From Janthinobacterium aquaticum (GTDB lineage Bacteria > Pseudomonadota > Gammaproteobacteria > Burkholderiales > Burkholderiaceae_D), in the NCBI RefSeq assembly GCF_009208565.1, contig NZ_WFLK01000011.1, positions 124,001-188,000 of the forward strand: 64,000 nucleotides of DNA, read 5' to 3'. The first letter of the stretch is position 1, and every line of letters starts with the position of its first letter. The notes under the pieces were generated by a model that did no database searches, was not told the DNA's origin, and saw only the letters and a list, made by a program, of their open reading frames with translations. Shown piece after piece: positions 1-9,759 of the stretch. A program made the position numbers and the translations under genes.

Positions 1-1568
1 TCGTAGTTGCCATGGTAGTCAACCACTTCGTTTTCCTTGATCTCGATAATGCGGTTGGCCAGCGAGGAAACGAATTCGCGGTCATGCGACACAAAGATCA
101 GGGTGCCGGCGTATTTTTCCAGCGCGATATTGAGCGACTCGATCGATTCCATGTCCATATGGTTGGTCGGTTCGTCAAGCAGCATCACGTTATGGCGGCC
201 CAGCATCAGCTTGCCGTACATCATGCGGCCCTTTTCACCACCGGACAGCACGCGCACCGATTTCTTGACTTCATCGCCGCCAAACAGCAGGCGACCGAGG
301 ATCGAGCGCACGGCCTGGTCGTCGTCGCCTTCCTGCGTCCACTTGCCCATCCAGTCGGTCAGGATGGTGTCGGTGGCAAATTCTTCGGTCGGGTCCTGCG
401 GCATATAGCCGACGTTGGCGTTTTCGGCCCATTTGACGCGGCCCTGGTCCGGTTGCAGGCCGGCGATCTCGCCTGCGATACAGCGCAGCATGGTGGTCTT
501 GCCGGCGCCGTTGGCGCCGATAATGGCGATACGCTCACCGGCTTCGACCATGATGCTGAAGTTCTTGAACAGCGTGCGGTCAAAGCCTTTGGTGATGTTT
601 TCCACTTCCACGGCCAGGCGGTGCAGCTTTTTCTCGCCTTCGAAACGCACAAACGGATAGGCGCGCGACGACGGTTTGATATCGTCGACCTTGATTTTCT
701 CGATCTGCTTGGCGCGCGAGGTTGCCTGGCGCGCTTTCGACTTGTTGGCGGCAAAGCGGCGCACGAAGTCCTGCAGCTCGGCCACTTTCTCTTTCGCCTT
801 GGCGTTGTTGGCCAGTTGCTGGTTGCGCGCCTGGGTCGAGGCAAACATGTACTCGTCGTAGTTGCCCGGATAAATCTTCAGCGTGCCGTAGTCCATGTCG
901 GCCACGTGGGTGCAGACCTGGTTCAGGAAGTGGCGATCATGGGAAATAATAATCATGGTCGAATTGCGCTCGTTGAGCACATCTTCCAGCCAGCGAATCG
1001 TGTTGATGTCCAGGTTATTGGTCGGTTCGTCGAGCAGCAGGATGTCGGGATTCGAGAACAGCGCCTGAGCCAGCAGCACGCGCAGCTTCCAGCCTGGCGA
1101 CACATTGCTCATCGGGCCCTGGTGCAGGTCGATCGATACGCCCGCACCCAGCAGCAGTTCGCCCGCACGCGATTCGGCCGTATAGCCGTCGTATTCGGAG
1201 ACTTTGCCTTCCAGTTCGGCCGCCTGCATGTAGTCGTCATCGGTCGCATCCGGATTGGCGTAGATGGCGTCGCGCTGCTGGATGGCGGCCCACATTTCCG
1301 TATGGCCCATCATCACCACGTCGAGCACGCGCATGTCTTCAAACGCAAACTGGTCCTGGCGCAGCTTGCCCAGGCGCTCGTTGGTGTCGAGCATCACGTT
1401 GCCACCCGACGGATCGAGGTCGCCACCGAGGATTTTCATGAAAGTCGATTTGCCGCAGCCGTTCGCGCCGATCAGGCCGTAACGGTTGCCGTCGCCGAAC
1501 TTGACGGAGATATTTTCAAACAATGGCTTGGCGCCAAACTGCATGGTGATATTTGCTGTAGAGAGCAT
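1..1568 (-). CDS. ybiT: ABC-F family ATPase, YbiT type (3' end cut by window)
   Basis: Cytoplasmic ABC-F protein: two ATP-binding cassettes on one chain with no membrane domain; the family acts on ribosomes. The protein begins [20 protein letters not shown]. The first Walker A is GANGCGKST and the first signature/Walker B region ends in [11 protein letters not shown]. The second cassette has [18 protein letters not shown] and [10 protein letters not shown], followed by the switch HDREF. Similarity to E. coli YbiT runs the full length. The 522 complete codons visible, against about 530 for E. coli YbiT, mean only a few C-terminal residues are lost; the last readable residues are YHGNY. It is divergent from the DUF2939 gene. 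Confidence 0.93.
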   Translation of the reverse strand, partial: MLSTANITMQFGAKPLFENISVKFGDGNRYGLIGANGCGKSTFMKILGGDLDPSGGNVMLDTNERLGKLRQDQFAFEDMRVLDVVMMGHTEMWAAIQQRDAIYANPDATDDDYMQAAELEGKVSEYDGYTAESRAGELLLGAGVSIDLHQGPMSNVSPGWKLRVLLAQALFSNPDILLLDEPTNNLDINTIRWLEDVLNERNSTMIIISHDRHFLNQVCTHVADMDYGTLKIYPGNYDEYMFASTQARNQQLANNAKAKEKVAELQDFVRRFAANKSKARQATSRAKQIEKIKVDDIKPSSRAYPFVRFEGEKKLHRLAVEVENITKGFDRTLFKNFSIMVEAGERIAIIGANGAGKTTMLRCIAGEIAGLQPDQGRVKWAENANVGYMPQDPTEEFATDTILTDWMGKWTQEGDDDQAVRSILGRLLFGGDEVKKSVRVLSGGEKGRMMYGKLMLGRHNVMLLDEPTNHMDMESIESLNIALEKYAGTLIFVSHDREFVSSLANRIIEIKENEVVDYHGNY

Positions 1569-1741
1569 TGTGGGTCTTTATCCAATGAAATCAGGTGTGA
1601 CTACTTTTCCACCATTATACAGTACGCATCCAAGCCTCCGAAGCCAGTCCACCCCATGCAGAGCCATGCCATAAAAATAGCGTTGCCGATTCTTCATTTC
1701 GGCGTTAGGCTCCGACTATCGACATTTTTGGCAGGTTTCAA

Positions 1742-2287
1742 TTGAAAAAACTTGGTGTTGCGGCCACTGCCGCTGCAGTCGTCGTTATCGCGACTGTGTA
1801 TGCCTCCCCCTATCTCGCCGTGCGCCAGATCAAAACTGCGCTGGCCGAACGCGACGCCGTGGCGCTGGCGGACAAGGTGGACTTTCCTGCGCTGCGCGAG
1901 AGCGTCAAGCAACAGATGAATGGCGCCATGGCCGACAGCGTCAAGGCTGTGGGCGCCAGCGACAACCCGTTTGCGGCCATGGGCCAGGCCGTGGCCGGCG
2001 CCATGCTGGGCAAGATGGTCGACGCCATGGTCACGCCGGGCGGCGTGCTGGCAATGGTCAACCAGAGCGCGCTGGGACGCAGCGCAAAGAGCGACGGCGT
2101 CCAGGCTGACAGCGCGCCCGCCAGGGAGCGAACCGACTACACCGCCGGCTATGCCGCCTGGGACAAATTCGTGATCCGTGCCAAGCAGGACGGCGACAAC
2201 CATAACGGCAAAAGCGGCGCCCTGGTGCTGCGCCGCCACGGCCTGTGGACCTGGAAGCTGAGCGCGATCGAGGTGTCACGCGGCTGA
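1742..2287 (+). CDS. DUF2939 domain protein, membrane-anchored or exported
   Basis: 181-residue protein with a basic N-terminus and one hydrophobic segment (about residues 4-22), so it is anchored to the inner membrane or exported. The body (PYLAVRQIKTALAERDAVALADKVDFPALRESVKQQM) matches the DUF2939 pattern known from proteobacteria. No function is assigned to that family. The only start in front of the hydrophobic segment is TTG, with a weak AGGTTT upstream. It stands alone between the divergent ybiT and the convergent DUF3334 gene. Confidence 0.75.
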   Translation: MKKLGVAATAAAVVVIATVYASPYLAVRQIKTALAERDAVALADKVDFPALRESVKQQMNGAMADSVKAVGASDNPFAAMGQAVAGAMLGKMVDAMVTPGGVLAMVNQSALGRSAKSDGVQADSAPARERTDYTAGYAAWDKFVIRAKQDGDNHNGKSGALVLRRHGLWTWKLSAIEVSRG

Positions 2288-2321
2288 CAATCCTCCATCG
2301 GGCTTTTGATCCCGGTTGTCA
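2285..2321. terminator. Weak bidirectional hairpin between convergent genes
   Basis: Arms TGACAA/TTGTCA (2285-2290 and 2316-2321) enclose a second short stem CGGG/CCCG. It lies exactly between two convergent stop codons, so it may end transcription from both sides. There is no clear T-run, so the call is tentative. Confidence 0.35.
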
Positions 2322-2325
2322 ACCG

Positions 2326-3021
2326 TTACATGCCCAGCGACTTGAGCAGGTCGGCGTTATCATCATCGTCCGGCTCAGCCGCGGGGGCCGCTTCGGCGCC
2401 CTTGTGGGCCGCTTCGCTGTCCATCAGCGAGTCGGCGTCGTATTCGCGCGAGTCGAAGTCATGCAGCTTGATGAACTCGGTACGATCGATCGCCAGTTCC
2501 AGGTAAAAGATATTGTTCTTTTCGGTATAGAAGGTCACACGGCGCATTTCCGGGCGGTCCAGCGGCGTATCGACGCTCAGCATCACCTGCTTGTTAAGCA
2601 CCAGCATCTTGGGCTGGCTCTGGGTAATATTGGTTTGCAGTTCGCGCCGCACCTTGCCGGTAAAGTCGCCGACGATCTGGTTCATCAGCTCGCCCATGAT
2701 GTTCGACACTTCGTCCGAGGTGTAGAAACTGGCCAGCTCGGACTTCGGCATGCCCATATGCAGCATATAGCGCTCGTAGATTTCCATGGCCGTGTCGGCG
2801 GCGAAGTTCAGCACCACCAGGCCGGTAAAACCGCCGTCGAACATCACGAAACAGCCGATGTCGGGTTTCAGGCCGGTCTTGGTAATGCGCTGTACCATGC
2901 CGGAATAATTGACGCGGCTTTGCGTGGCCACGTTGAGCACGCGCACCACCGAGTTACACAAACTCATCAGCAGGTCTTCGGTGCCGTACACCACCACTTG
3001 ATTATCTTTATCTTCGTTCAC
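2326..3021 (-). CDS. DUF3334 family protein, CheX-like
   Basis: 231-residue soluble protein that starts at GTG with a good AAGGGG ribosome site. The sequence matches DUF3334. The segment NIMGELMNQIVGDFTGKVRREL resembles the helix of CheC/CheX phosphatases, so a link to chemotaxis or two-component signalling is plausible but inferred. The C-terminus is an acidic, low-complexity tail (AAPAAEPDDDDNADLLKSLGM), which could be a partner-binding peptide. It is expressed alone, with a perfect palindrome upstream. Confidence 0.7.
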   Translation of the reverse strand: MNEDKDNQVVVYGTEDLLMSLCNSVVRVLNVATQSRVNYSGMVQRITKTGLKPDIGCFVMFDGGFTGLVVLNFAADTAMEIYERYMLHMGMPKSELASFYTSDEVSNIMGELMNQIVGDFTGKVRRELQTNITQSQPKMLVLNKQVMLSVDTPLDRPEMRRVTFYTEKNNIFYLELAIDRTEFIKLHDFDSREYDADSLMDSEAAHKGAEAAPAAEPDDDDNADLLKSLGM

Positions 3022-3069
3022 GAACTACCCCTTATCAACCTTATCAACCTTGTTTTGTGCTGCCCACTT

Positions 3070-3087
3070 TATTTCTATGTAGAAATA
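3070..3087. promoter_or_regulatory. 18-bp palindrome upstream of DUF3334 gene
   Basis: TATTTCTA and TAGAAATA arms separated by TG form a perfect dyad about 50 bases upstream of the DUF3334 start. It is AT-rich in a GC-rich setting and looks like an operator. Two tandem copies of TTATCAACC (3031-3049) lie between it and the gene. Confidence 0.4.
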
Positions 3088-3259
3088 GGTATCAGATGCG
3101 CAGAATACCGGGGCGCGTCTGCTGCGTCCAGCCATACATGCATTTACTTGATGCAATATCGCCCGTGGCGCAGCGGCGCAACAGCCTGCGCCAGCAGGAC
3201 GGGGCAAAATCACCATTTCAGGCATGATGCGCCTTTGCAAAGTTGCGTAAAGGACCAAT

Positions 3260-4924
3260 ATGGGCATGGAACAGGCAAGCAGCCAAGCCATGGATGAAAT
3301 GCTGGCGGCAACCCACGACTGGTTCGACCGGCAACTGGCGCGCGACGACCTGGCCGACATCACGAACCGCAGCACGCTGCAAGTGGGCGTGTTCGACGAT
3401 ATCCTGCTCGACTACCAGCCTGGCCGTACCTCGGTCGATATCGATCTGCGCTTCGGCTTTGACGACGGCGAGCGGCCGCGCCCCACGCTGCGCGCAGCCG
3501 AGGTGCACGAGCATATCGCGCCAGCACTGGCCGCCGCCGTGCAGGCCAGGCTGGCCGAGTTGGGTGCGTCGCCGCTGATCGACTACCGCTTTACCTTTCG
3601 CGCCGAGATTGCCACGCTCGACGGTTTGCTGACGCCCACCATCGTCGCCCATCTCGATGAGACCAAGCGCGCGCATCTGCTGGCCAATATTGCCGACTAT
3701 ATCGACCGCGAACTCGTGCACGGCGCGCAGCCGACCAACGAACTCGACACGTTTTTCCTGTCGCGCCACCTGCTCGACCCGGGCCTGTTTCCGCTGCTCG
3801 ACGCCAACTGGACCATTGCGCAGTTCCAGCGCATCGAAGAGCTTAACCAAAGCGAGCCCAAGATCCTGGCGCAACACCGCTCGCATATCATACGGCGCGG
3901 CGTGGACTGGGTGGAAAACCTGTTCTTGCCGCGCTATTTCAGCGTGCAGCGCTCCCTCTATAGCGGCAATATCTATACGCAAAAGCCCGGCGCCACGCTG
4001 GCGCCGCCGGACCCCGGTACCAGCGAGGTCGAACTGCTGCTGTTCGTGGCCGTGATGGTACTACGCCACGAACCGAGCTACAGCAAGCCGGCCGGCCGCC
4101 AGTTCCTGGAACTGGCCAGGCTGCTCGGTAACCGGCGCGCCGGGATGATGATAAAAGAAGGCAGCGGCAGCTATGCGCCGCAAGTGAGCCGGCTGGACAC
4201 TGAGCAGATGAGCTTGTCGGCCAACGATGTCTTTGCGCAGGTCGATATCGTGATCCGCGAGGACAGCGCAGACGCCTACGGGCAGGCGCTGCGCGGCCTG
4301 ATCCGCCTGCTGGAACTGGGCTTTCCGAAGAGTTATAAAATCAAGCTCAAGTCAGCGCACAAGCACTTCCTGCCGCTCAAGGGACTGGCCAGGACCGACA
4401 CGCATCGCTTCTTTGCCAATGCGCTCGCCTACCCGGAACTGCATGCACTGCTTGAAAGCTATGCGCGCACGGCCATGGCCGAATTTGAATTCTATGCCGA
4501 CGTCGACGACGAGCGCAACTGCATGCCCGGCAGCTACGCCGTGTTTGGCCTGGCCCTGCACTCGCCGCAGCACTTTGGGCTGCTCGAGCACTACATGAGT
4601 CAGGTCGATGAGGAACACCAGTCGGTGCAGGACCGCATCACCGCTGCGCTGGTACAGCAGTACGGCGTGACACTGGCCATGCTGCCAACCCTATTAGCTT
4701 GCCTGCTGCGCTGCACCGACAACTTCAAGCTCAAGCTGGCGCCAGCCTTTGAAGACGAGGCGCTGCTGGCCAGCCTGGCGGCGCTGTGCCAGGGGCGTCC
4801 TGCTTATGAAGTTGAAAAAGTGCTGTCCGCGATCTGGGGCGCGCCCGACAAGCTGGCTGCGCTGGCGCGCAAGGCGCAAGGCAGGCGCCAGCAGCTGCTG
4901 CAAACCCTGCTGGCGGCAACATAG
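3260..4924 (+). CDS. Uncharacterised 554-aa protein, possibly DUF6138
   Basis: Soluble protein without a signal peptide or membrane segment. The ATG follows AAAGGACC. I do not recognise a catalytic motif. The size and the mixed alpha/beta N-terminal half followed by a helical C-terminal half (FFLSRHLLDPGLFPLLDANW; HKHFLPLKGLARTDTHRFFANALAYPELHALLESY) fit what I recall of DUF6138, but that match is from memory and uncertain. Codon use is like its neighbours. It is monocistronic, convergent with a receiver gene. Confidence 0.7.
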   Translation: MGMEQASSQAMDEMLAATHDWFDRQLARDDLADITNRSTLQVGVFDDILLDYQPGRTSVDIDLRFGFDDGERPRPTLRAAEVHEHIAPALAAAVQARLAELGASPLIDYRFTFRAEIATLDGLLTPTIVAHLDETKRAHLLANIADYIDRELVHGAQPTNELDTFFLSRHLLDPGLFPLLDANWTIAQFQRIEELNQSEPKILAQHRSHIIRRGVDWVENLFLPRYFSVQRSLYSGNIYTQKPGATLAPPDPGTSEVELLLFVAVMVLRHEPSYSKPAGRQFLELARLLGNRRAGMMIKEGSGSYAPQVSRLDTEQMSLSANDVFAQVDIVIREDSADAYGQALRGLIRLLELGFPKSYKIKLKSAHKHFLPLKGLARTDTHRFFANALAYPELHALLESYARTAMAEFEFYADVDDERNCMPGSYAVFGLALHSPQHFGLLEHYMSQVDEEHQSVQDRITAALVQQYGVTLAMLPTLLACLLRCTDNFKLKLAPAFEDEALLASLAALCQGRPAYEVEKVLSAIWGAPDKLAALARKAQGRRQQLLQTLLAAT

Positions 4925-4931
4925 CCGCAAT

Positions 4932-5309
4932 TTAAGCTCCCGCCACCGCGCTCAGTATATCGTCGAGGCTGGCCGGCTTGACCAGGTGTCGCTCGAAGCC
5001 GCTGCCCTCGGTGCGGGCGAGCATCACGGGATCACCCCAGGCCGTCAGCGCAATCATGCGCGTATGGGTGTGGCGCGGCGCCTGGCGCAGCGTTGAAATC
5101 ACGTCGAAGCCGTCCACATCGGGCATGCCCAGGTCGAGCAACATCACATCGGGAGCAAATGTGTCGGCCGCCTTGATGGCGGCGGCGCCACCATAGACGG
5201 ACAGCGCATCGTGGCCGCACATCTGGAGAAATTCGGCGATCAGATCGGCGGCGTCGCGATTATCGTCGACCACCATCACGCGCAAGGGGGAAAGTAATTT
5301 TGCCATCAT
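4932..5309 (-). CDS. Stand-alone receiver domain (CheY-like)
   Basis: 125 residues forming only a receiver domain. The acidic pair is in MVVDDNRDAAD, the phosphoacceptor Asp59 is in DVMLLDLGMP, the switch Thr is in MIALTAW, and the Lys is in HLVKPAS. It would accept phosphate from a histidine kinase and act through protein contacts, since it has no output domain. This RR type is common beside hybrid kinases, but no kinase lies next to it here. Confidence 0.85.
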   Translation of the reverse strand: MMAKLLSPLRVMVVDDNRDAADLIAEFLQMCGHDALSVYGGAAAIKAADTFAPDVMLLDLGMPDVDGFDVISTLRQAPRHTHTRMIALTAWGDPVMLARTEGSGFERHLVKPASLDDILSAVAGA

Positions 5310-5330
5310 AGCCTGCTGTAGGGATAAGCA

Positions 5331-5346
5331 TGACCCTCAAGGGTCA
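5331..5346. promoter_or_regulatory. 16-bp palindrome before receiver gene
   Basis: TGACCCT and AGGGTCA around CA form a perfect dyad 22 bases upstream of the receiver start. It could be an operator or a leader hairpin; nothing else in 5347-5589 is recognisable. Confidence 0.3.
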
Positions 5347-5589
5347 ATGCCATTCTGCCAGCAGATTCGAGGCGGCAAGAAAAGAGCCGCTCACGCGGTA
5401 GGGGTGAACGGAAGAGATTACTTTCCGGCAATTATACATAAAAAGCTATCCTTTGCGTGTTTTTACTGACTCACGGACAGATTTTATCAATTTCCCCCAG
5501 TGCACCATGTAGGAGCGGACGCTAGCGTTGTGTAGCCCTGCCCCTTGCTGGCGCCCTGCAGACCACCCTGCATGCCGCCTGGAGTCAGC

Positions 5590-7209
5590 TTAATGACTCA
5601 ACAGCATCCCCAACAGCGGCCTTGTTGCAGCCGGGCTGACGCGTTGCGCCGGCTTGGGATTGTTGTCGCTGATATGAAACACCTGCACCGCCTGCGACAA
5701 ATGCGCCGCCTGCTCCTGCATGGCGTTGGCCGCGGCTGCCGCCTCTTCCACCAGCGCCGCGTTCTGCTGGGTTACCTGGTCCATTTGTGTAATGGCTTCG
5801 TTGACCTGTTCGATGCCGAGCCGCTGCTCTTCGCTGGCGTCGGTAATTTCATTGATCAGCGTCGTCAGGCCCTGCACGCTGCCGACCACCTCCCGCATGG
5901 TGGCGCCGGCGCGATCGACCAGGCGGCTGCCGGCGCCCACGCGCTCGACCGAATCGTCGATCAATCCCTTGATTTCCTTGGCCGCCGCGGCGCTGCGCTG
6001 CGCCAGGTTGCGTACTTCGGTGGCCACCACGGCAAAGCCGCGGCCCTGTTCGCCAGCGCGCGCCGCTTCCACCGCCGCATTCAAGGCCAGGATATTGGTC
6101 TGGAAGGCAATACCGTCGATCACGCTGATAATGTCGGCAATCTTGTGCGACGACTCTTCGATCGCGCCCATCGTGTGCACCACATCGGCCACCACGGTGC
6201 CGCCCTGCTGCGCCACGGCCGAAGCCGATGCGGCCAGCGTGCGCGCTGCCTGGGCATTGTCGGCATTCTGCTTGACGGCCGAGGTCAGCTCTTCCATCGA
6301 CGACGCGGTTTCCTCAAGCGAGCCGGCCTGCTGCTCGGTACGTGAAGACAAATCCATATTGCCGGCAGCAATTTCTGCCGACGCCGTGGCGATGGTGTCG
6401 GTGCCGCTGCGCACGCGGCCGACGATGTCGGCCAGCGCTGCATTCATGTCGCGCAGCGCCGTCATCAGCTGACCCGTCTCGTCACGCGAACGTACCACGA
6501 TCTGCGCCGTCAAGTCGCCCGACGCCACCTGGCGCGCCAGCGCTACTGCCTGGTGCAGCGGCAAGGTAATGTTGCGCGCCAGCAGCCAGGCCAGGCCCAT
6601 CGCCAGCGCCGCCGCCAGCGCGCCGCCGCCCAGCAGCACCCAGGTGGTGCGCGTGCGCAGCGCCACCACCTCTTCGGTGCGCTGCGCCAGCAGCATCCGC
6701 TCGCCTTGCGCAATCTCGGCCAGCAACGCACGCATGGCGTCCATGCCGGCCTTGCCTTTGCCGGCCTGTTCGGCAGCGACCACCGCATCAAGGTTGCCGT
6801 CGCTGGCGCGGCGCAGCGCGATCACCGGATCGATGGCGTCGGCCAGCCATTGCTGCTGGCTGGCAAGCAGGCGCTGCAGGCGGGCCTGCTGGTTTGGGTT
6901 GTCGGCCGTCAGATTGCGGATCGTCTCAAGATGCGCAAGAAAGCGACGCTTGCCTTCATTTAAGGGGTCGAGCGAACTTTCCTTGCCGGTCAGCGCAAAA
7001 CCGCGCTCGCCGGTTTCAATATCGATCAGGTTTTCCTGCAGGCTGGCCGCTTCCCCCAGCACTTCATAGGTATGCACATTCCAGCGGCTTGCCTCGTCCA
7101 GGCTGGCAAAGTTGGCCTGGGCGCTCAGCACCAGGATAGCCAGCAGGGCGATGACGGCCCCGAACGCCATATACAGGCGGGTGCCAATTTTCAGATTCGA
7201 CAGTGCCAC
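5590..7209 (-). CDS. Methyl-accepting chemotaxis protein with CHASE3-type sensor
   Basis: Inner-membrane chemoreceptor of about 539 residues. TM1 is near residues 8-30. A periplasmic helical region of about 150 residues has CHASE3 traits ([11 protein letters not shown]). TM2 is in [27 protein letters not shown] follows, then a cytoplasmic signalling domain with the hairpin tip [20 protein letters not shown] for CheA/CheW binding. I chose the GTG at 7209 because GGAG sits six bases upstream and the protein then begins [12 protein letters not shown], as is usual for this group; an ATG at 7221 is possible. Confidence 0.93.
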   Translation of the reverse strand: MALSNLKIGTRLYMAFGAVIALLAILVLSAQANFASLDEASRWNVHTYEVLGEAASLQENLIDIETGERGFALTGKESSLDPLNEGKRRFLAHLETIRNLTADNPNQQARLQRLLASQQQWLADAIDPVIALRRASDGNLDAVVAAEQAGKGKAGMDAMRALLAEIAQGERMLLAQRTEEVVALRTRTTWVLLGGGALAAALAMGLAWLLARNITLPLHQAVALARQVASGDLTAQIVVRSRDETGQLMTALRDMNAALADIVGRVRSGTDTIATASAEIAAGNMDLSSRTEQQAGSLEETASSMEELTSAVKQNADNAQAARTLAASASAVAQQGGTVVADVVHTMGAIEESSHKIADIISVIDGIAFQTNILALNAAVEAARAGEQGRGFAVVATEVRNLAQRSAAAAKEIKGLIDDSVERVGAGSRLVDRAGATMREVVGSVQGLTTLINEITDASEEQRLGIEQVNEAITQMDQVTQQNAALVEEAAAAANAMQEQAAHLSQAVQVFHISDNNPKPAQRVSPAATRPLLGMLLSH

Positions 7210-7248
7210 GTCATTCTCCATTTCACAATAGTTGCAGTGTCCGTATGT

Positions 7249-7261
7249 TTGTCCAGGACAA
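7249..7261. promoter_or_regulatory. 13-bp dyad in the chemoreceptor/AraC divergent region
   Basis: TTGTCC-A-GGACAA is a perfect inverted repeat about 40 bases upstream of the chemoreceptor start and about 90 bases upstream of the AraC gene. It is a plausible operator. Confidence 0.3.
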
Positions 7262-7352
7262 TGTTCAGGAGGCCGATCATAGCGATAAAAATGGAAACAA
7301 AAGTTGCTGTTAGTCTACAATACATACCTTTCCGTCTTTTTACCTACCTGCC

Positions 7353-8195
7353 ATGGATGCGCTTTCCGCCTTGCTGCTGCGCCTGGACTTTGGCGCCGAC
7401 ACCTTTTTTCACGGCGACTTTTGCGGCAGCAACCATTTTCCCGCGCAGCCCCTGCGTACCCAGTTGCACCTGGTGCGGCACGGCCTGGTCAGATTTACGC
7501 ACGACGACGGCAGCAGCGTGCAGGTGCAGGGGCCGGCGCTGTTGCTCTATCCGCGCCCCTGCGCGCATGCGCTGGCAACCGATGGCGCAACAGTCCAGTT
7601 GCTGTGCGCGCATCTGCAGGTAACCGGTGCGCAAGACGCCGTGCTCGATACGCTGCCCGATCGCCTGCATCTGTCGGCCGCGCACATGCCGGCGCTGGCC
7701 GGCCTGCTGGAACTGCTGTTTGACGAAGCGCAGCGCGCCGGACTGGGCGGCAAACTGATACTGGACCGGCTATGCGAGGTGCTGATTATCCAGTCGCTGC
7801 GCCAGGCATTGACGCAGGACGAACAGGCGGCTGGCGAGCTGTTCGGCCTGGCCGATGCAACGCTTGCACGGGCCATGCGGGCCATGCGCGAGCACCCCGG
7901 CAAGCACTGGTCGGTCGCGGCGCTGGCCAGCCTGTGCGGCATGTCGCGCAGCCGCTTTGCGCGCCAGTTCCATGCCGTGGTCGGCTGTCCGCCGGCGCAG
8001 TACCTGAGCGGACAGCGCATCGCCCTCGCGCAATCGCTGCTGCGCCAGGGCAAGCTGGTGCAGGATATTACAGCGGCGGTGGGATACCGCAACCAGCCGG
8101 CCTTTACCCGCGCGTTCGGCGCCGCCACCGGCCTGTCGCCACGCGACTGGCTGGCGCGCGACAGCCAGCTTAAAAATCCAGCGCGCGCAAGGTAA
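7353..8195 (+). CDS. AraC-family transcriptional regulator with N-terminal cupin
   Basis: 280 residues. The N-terminal half is a cupin-like effector domain with the proline-rich FHGDFCGSNHFPAQP motif typical of the Cupin_6 group. The C-terminal ~100 residues hold two helix-turn-helix motifs (WSVAALASLCGMSRSRFARQFHAVVGCPPAQYL and VQDITAAVGYRNQPAFTRAFGAATGLSPRDW). It is divergent from the chemoreceptor. Its 3' end overlaps the convergent DUF1488-like gene by 26 bases. Regulated genes are unknown. Confidence 0.9.
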   Translation: MDALSALLLRLDFGADTFFHGDFCGSNHFPAQPLRTQLHLVRHGLVRFTHDDGSSVQVQGPALLLYPRPCAHALATDGATVQLLCAHLQVTGAQDAVLDTLPDRLHLSAAHMPALAGLLELLFDEAQRAGLGGKLILDRLCEVLIIQSLRQALTQDEQAAGELFGLADATLARAMRAMREHPGKHWSVAALASLCGMSRSRFARQFHAVVGCPPAQYLSGQRIALAQSLLRQGKLVQDITAAVGYRNQPAFTRAFGAATGLSPRDWLARDSQLKNPARAR

Positions 8196-8430
8196 TGCCG
8201 GGCAGCAGCAGGTCGCGGCTCAGGCAGGCAAATGCGCGCTGGGCAATGCGCAGCTGGTGCAGTTCGAATATCTGCAAGGGTTCGCCCGGCGCCTCACCGG
8301 CGCCGAGGCACTGCAGCGCCGTGGCCGTGACGCGGCAGGTCTTGTCGGCGCCAAATACGGCCAGGTGGAATGTCACGGCGCCTTCAGCCGCATCGAGTCT
8401 GATGCTGTCGCGCACGATCTCATAGGGCAT
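8170..8430 (-). CDS. Small DUF1488-like protein
   Basis: 86 residues, soluble. The pattern VTFHLAVFGADKTCRVTATALQCLGAG followed by a helical tail resembles DUF1488, a family of small uncharacterised proteins; the match is by eye. The ATG follows GGGAGCC. It overlaps the convergent AraC gene at its 3' end by 26 bases, an arrangement that could give antisense interference. Confidence 0.6.
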   Translation of the reverse strand: MPYEIVRDSIRLDAAEGAVTFHLAVFGADKTCRVTATALQCLGAGEAPGEPLQIFELHQLRIAQRAFACLSRDLLLPGITLRALDF

Positions 8431-8745
8431 GTGAGGCTCCCGTCAGGCGCCGGTTGCCGGCATGCAATGTAGATAAGGAAAGGTTCATGGCGGCGCGCTA
8501 TCGGGGGCAGAGTGATGAAATAACAGCTTAAGGCCAGTGCGTGGCGCCGACCGTTTGTTGCCACACACTTGGCACAGACTTAACGCACACGCCGCCAGTT
8601 TTTATCCGAAGCCCGTTTTCGATACGAAGGCAGCAGTGCCTGAATTTTAACAAGACCATTTTAACAATAGATTGCGTTAGAATTGCTTGCAGGCATGCCT
8701 TACCAGGTGCATGCCGCCTTACCGTCAGTCACCCACAAGGAAATC
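8431..8745. other. Intergenic stretch without a gene
   Basis: 315 bases between divergent genes. A TAGAAT at 8678-8683 is a possible -10 element for the esterase gene and AGGCATGCCT near 8691-8700 is a short palindrome. I see no open frame with coding character and no RNA gene. Confidence 0.5.
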
Positions 8746-9645
8746 ATGTTGCGCTTGCCCCTGTCCGCCCGCGCCTTTGGCGCCGTTCTGTTTTGCCTGT
8801 CGTCCACCCTGCCCGCCATGCTACCGCTCGCACAGGCGGCCACCACAGCTACTGCAACTGCTGCAGCATCCGCCGCCAGCACCACGCCGCTGGTGATCGG
8901 CGAGAGCTTCACCCTGGCGTCGCAGGCGCTGGGCGAAACGCGTCGCCTGAATGTGTATGTCGCGCGGGCCTGGGATACGCCGCCCGACGCGCCGCTGCCG
9001 GTGCTGTATATGCCCGACGGCGGGGTGCAGGAAGACTTTCTGCATGTGGCCGGTCTGCTGCAGGTGTCGGTGGCCAATGGCACCATGCGCCCATTCATGC
9101 TGGTCGGCATCGAAAATACCCAGCGCCGGCGTGACCTGACCGGTCCGACCGACAACCCGGAAGATCGCAAAATCGCGCCGGTGGTGGGCGGCTCCCAGGC
9201 CTACCGTAACTTTATCCGCGACGAACTGATGCCCGAAGTGCAGCGCCGCTACCGCACCACCGGTGAAACCGCGATTGTCGGCGAATCGCTGGCCGGCCTG
9301 TTCGTGGTCGAGACCTTCCTGCAAGAGCCGACCCTGTTCAACCACTACCTGGCGTTCGATCCCAGCCTGTGGTGGAACCGCAGCGCACTGGGCGGCAAGG
9401 CCGGCGCCGCGCTGGCCACCCACAAGGCGGAGCTGGCGCAGCGCAGCCTGTACCTGGCCAGCAGCAGCGAAAAAGGCATCGCGGTGGAAGTGCAGCGATT
9501 GCAACAGGTGCTGGCCGATGCGGCGCCGCCCGGCCTGGCCTGGAGCGTCAATCCGATGCCTGAAGAAACCCACGGCACCATCTATCACCCGGCGGCGCTG
9601 AAAGCCTTCCGCAGCGTATTCAAGCCAGCCCAGCCGGCTAACTAG
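8746..9645 (+). CDS. Exported alpha/beta hydrolase, putative esterase (IroE/Fes-like fold)
   Basis: 299 residues with a cleavable signal peptide (LRLPLSARAFGAVLFCLSSTLPAMLPLAQA). The body fits the PF00756 putative-esterase family: LPVLYMPDGG, the nucleophile Ser181 in IVGESLAGLF, and a C-terminal His in PEETHGTIYHPAAL. Relatives hydrolyse siderophore esters or act as general periplasmic esterases; the substrate here is not evident. The ATG at 8746 follows AAGGAA; an upstream in-frame start would place the signal peptide too far inside. Confidence 0.85.
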   Translation: MLRLPLSARAFGAVLFCLSSTLPAMLPLAQAATTATATAAASAASTTPLVIGESFTLASQALGETRRLNVYVARAWDTPPDAPLPVLYMPDGGVQEDFLHVAGLLQVSVANGTMRPFMLVGIENTQRRRDLTGPTDNPEDRKIAPVVGGSQAYRNFIRDELMPEVQRRYRTTGETAIVGESLAGLFVVETFLQEPTLFNHYLAFDPSLWWNRSALGGKAGAALATHKAELAQRSLYLASSSEKGIAVEVQRLQQVLADAAPPGLAWSVNPMPEETHGTIYHPAALKAFRSVFKPAQPAN

Positions 9646-9759
9646 CCCGGGCATCGGCACGTCGCACAACATGGACAAACTGTAATCGTCCGGGCGGCTG
9701 GCGCAGCAGGCGGCAGCGGTAGAATGCAGGCCGCCCCGACACTTGCCACTGCCTTTGCC

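Noticed and set aside
12..1745. 577-aa open frame on the plus strand
   Set aside because: It is the antisense shadow of ybiT; the minus-strand frame has full ABC-F motifs while this one is low-complexity His/Arg/Gly.
3031..3049. Tandem TTATCAACC units as a CRISPR-like repeat
   Set aside because: Only two copies with no spacer structure; simply a short leader duplication.
9724..9759. Upstream ATG that would add 12 residues to UppP
   Set aside because: It lies inside a TAGAAT -10-like box with no ribosome site, and the extra residues are not part of the family.
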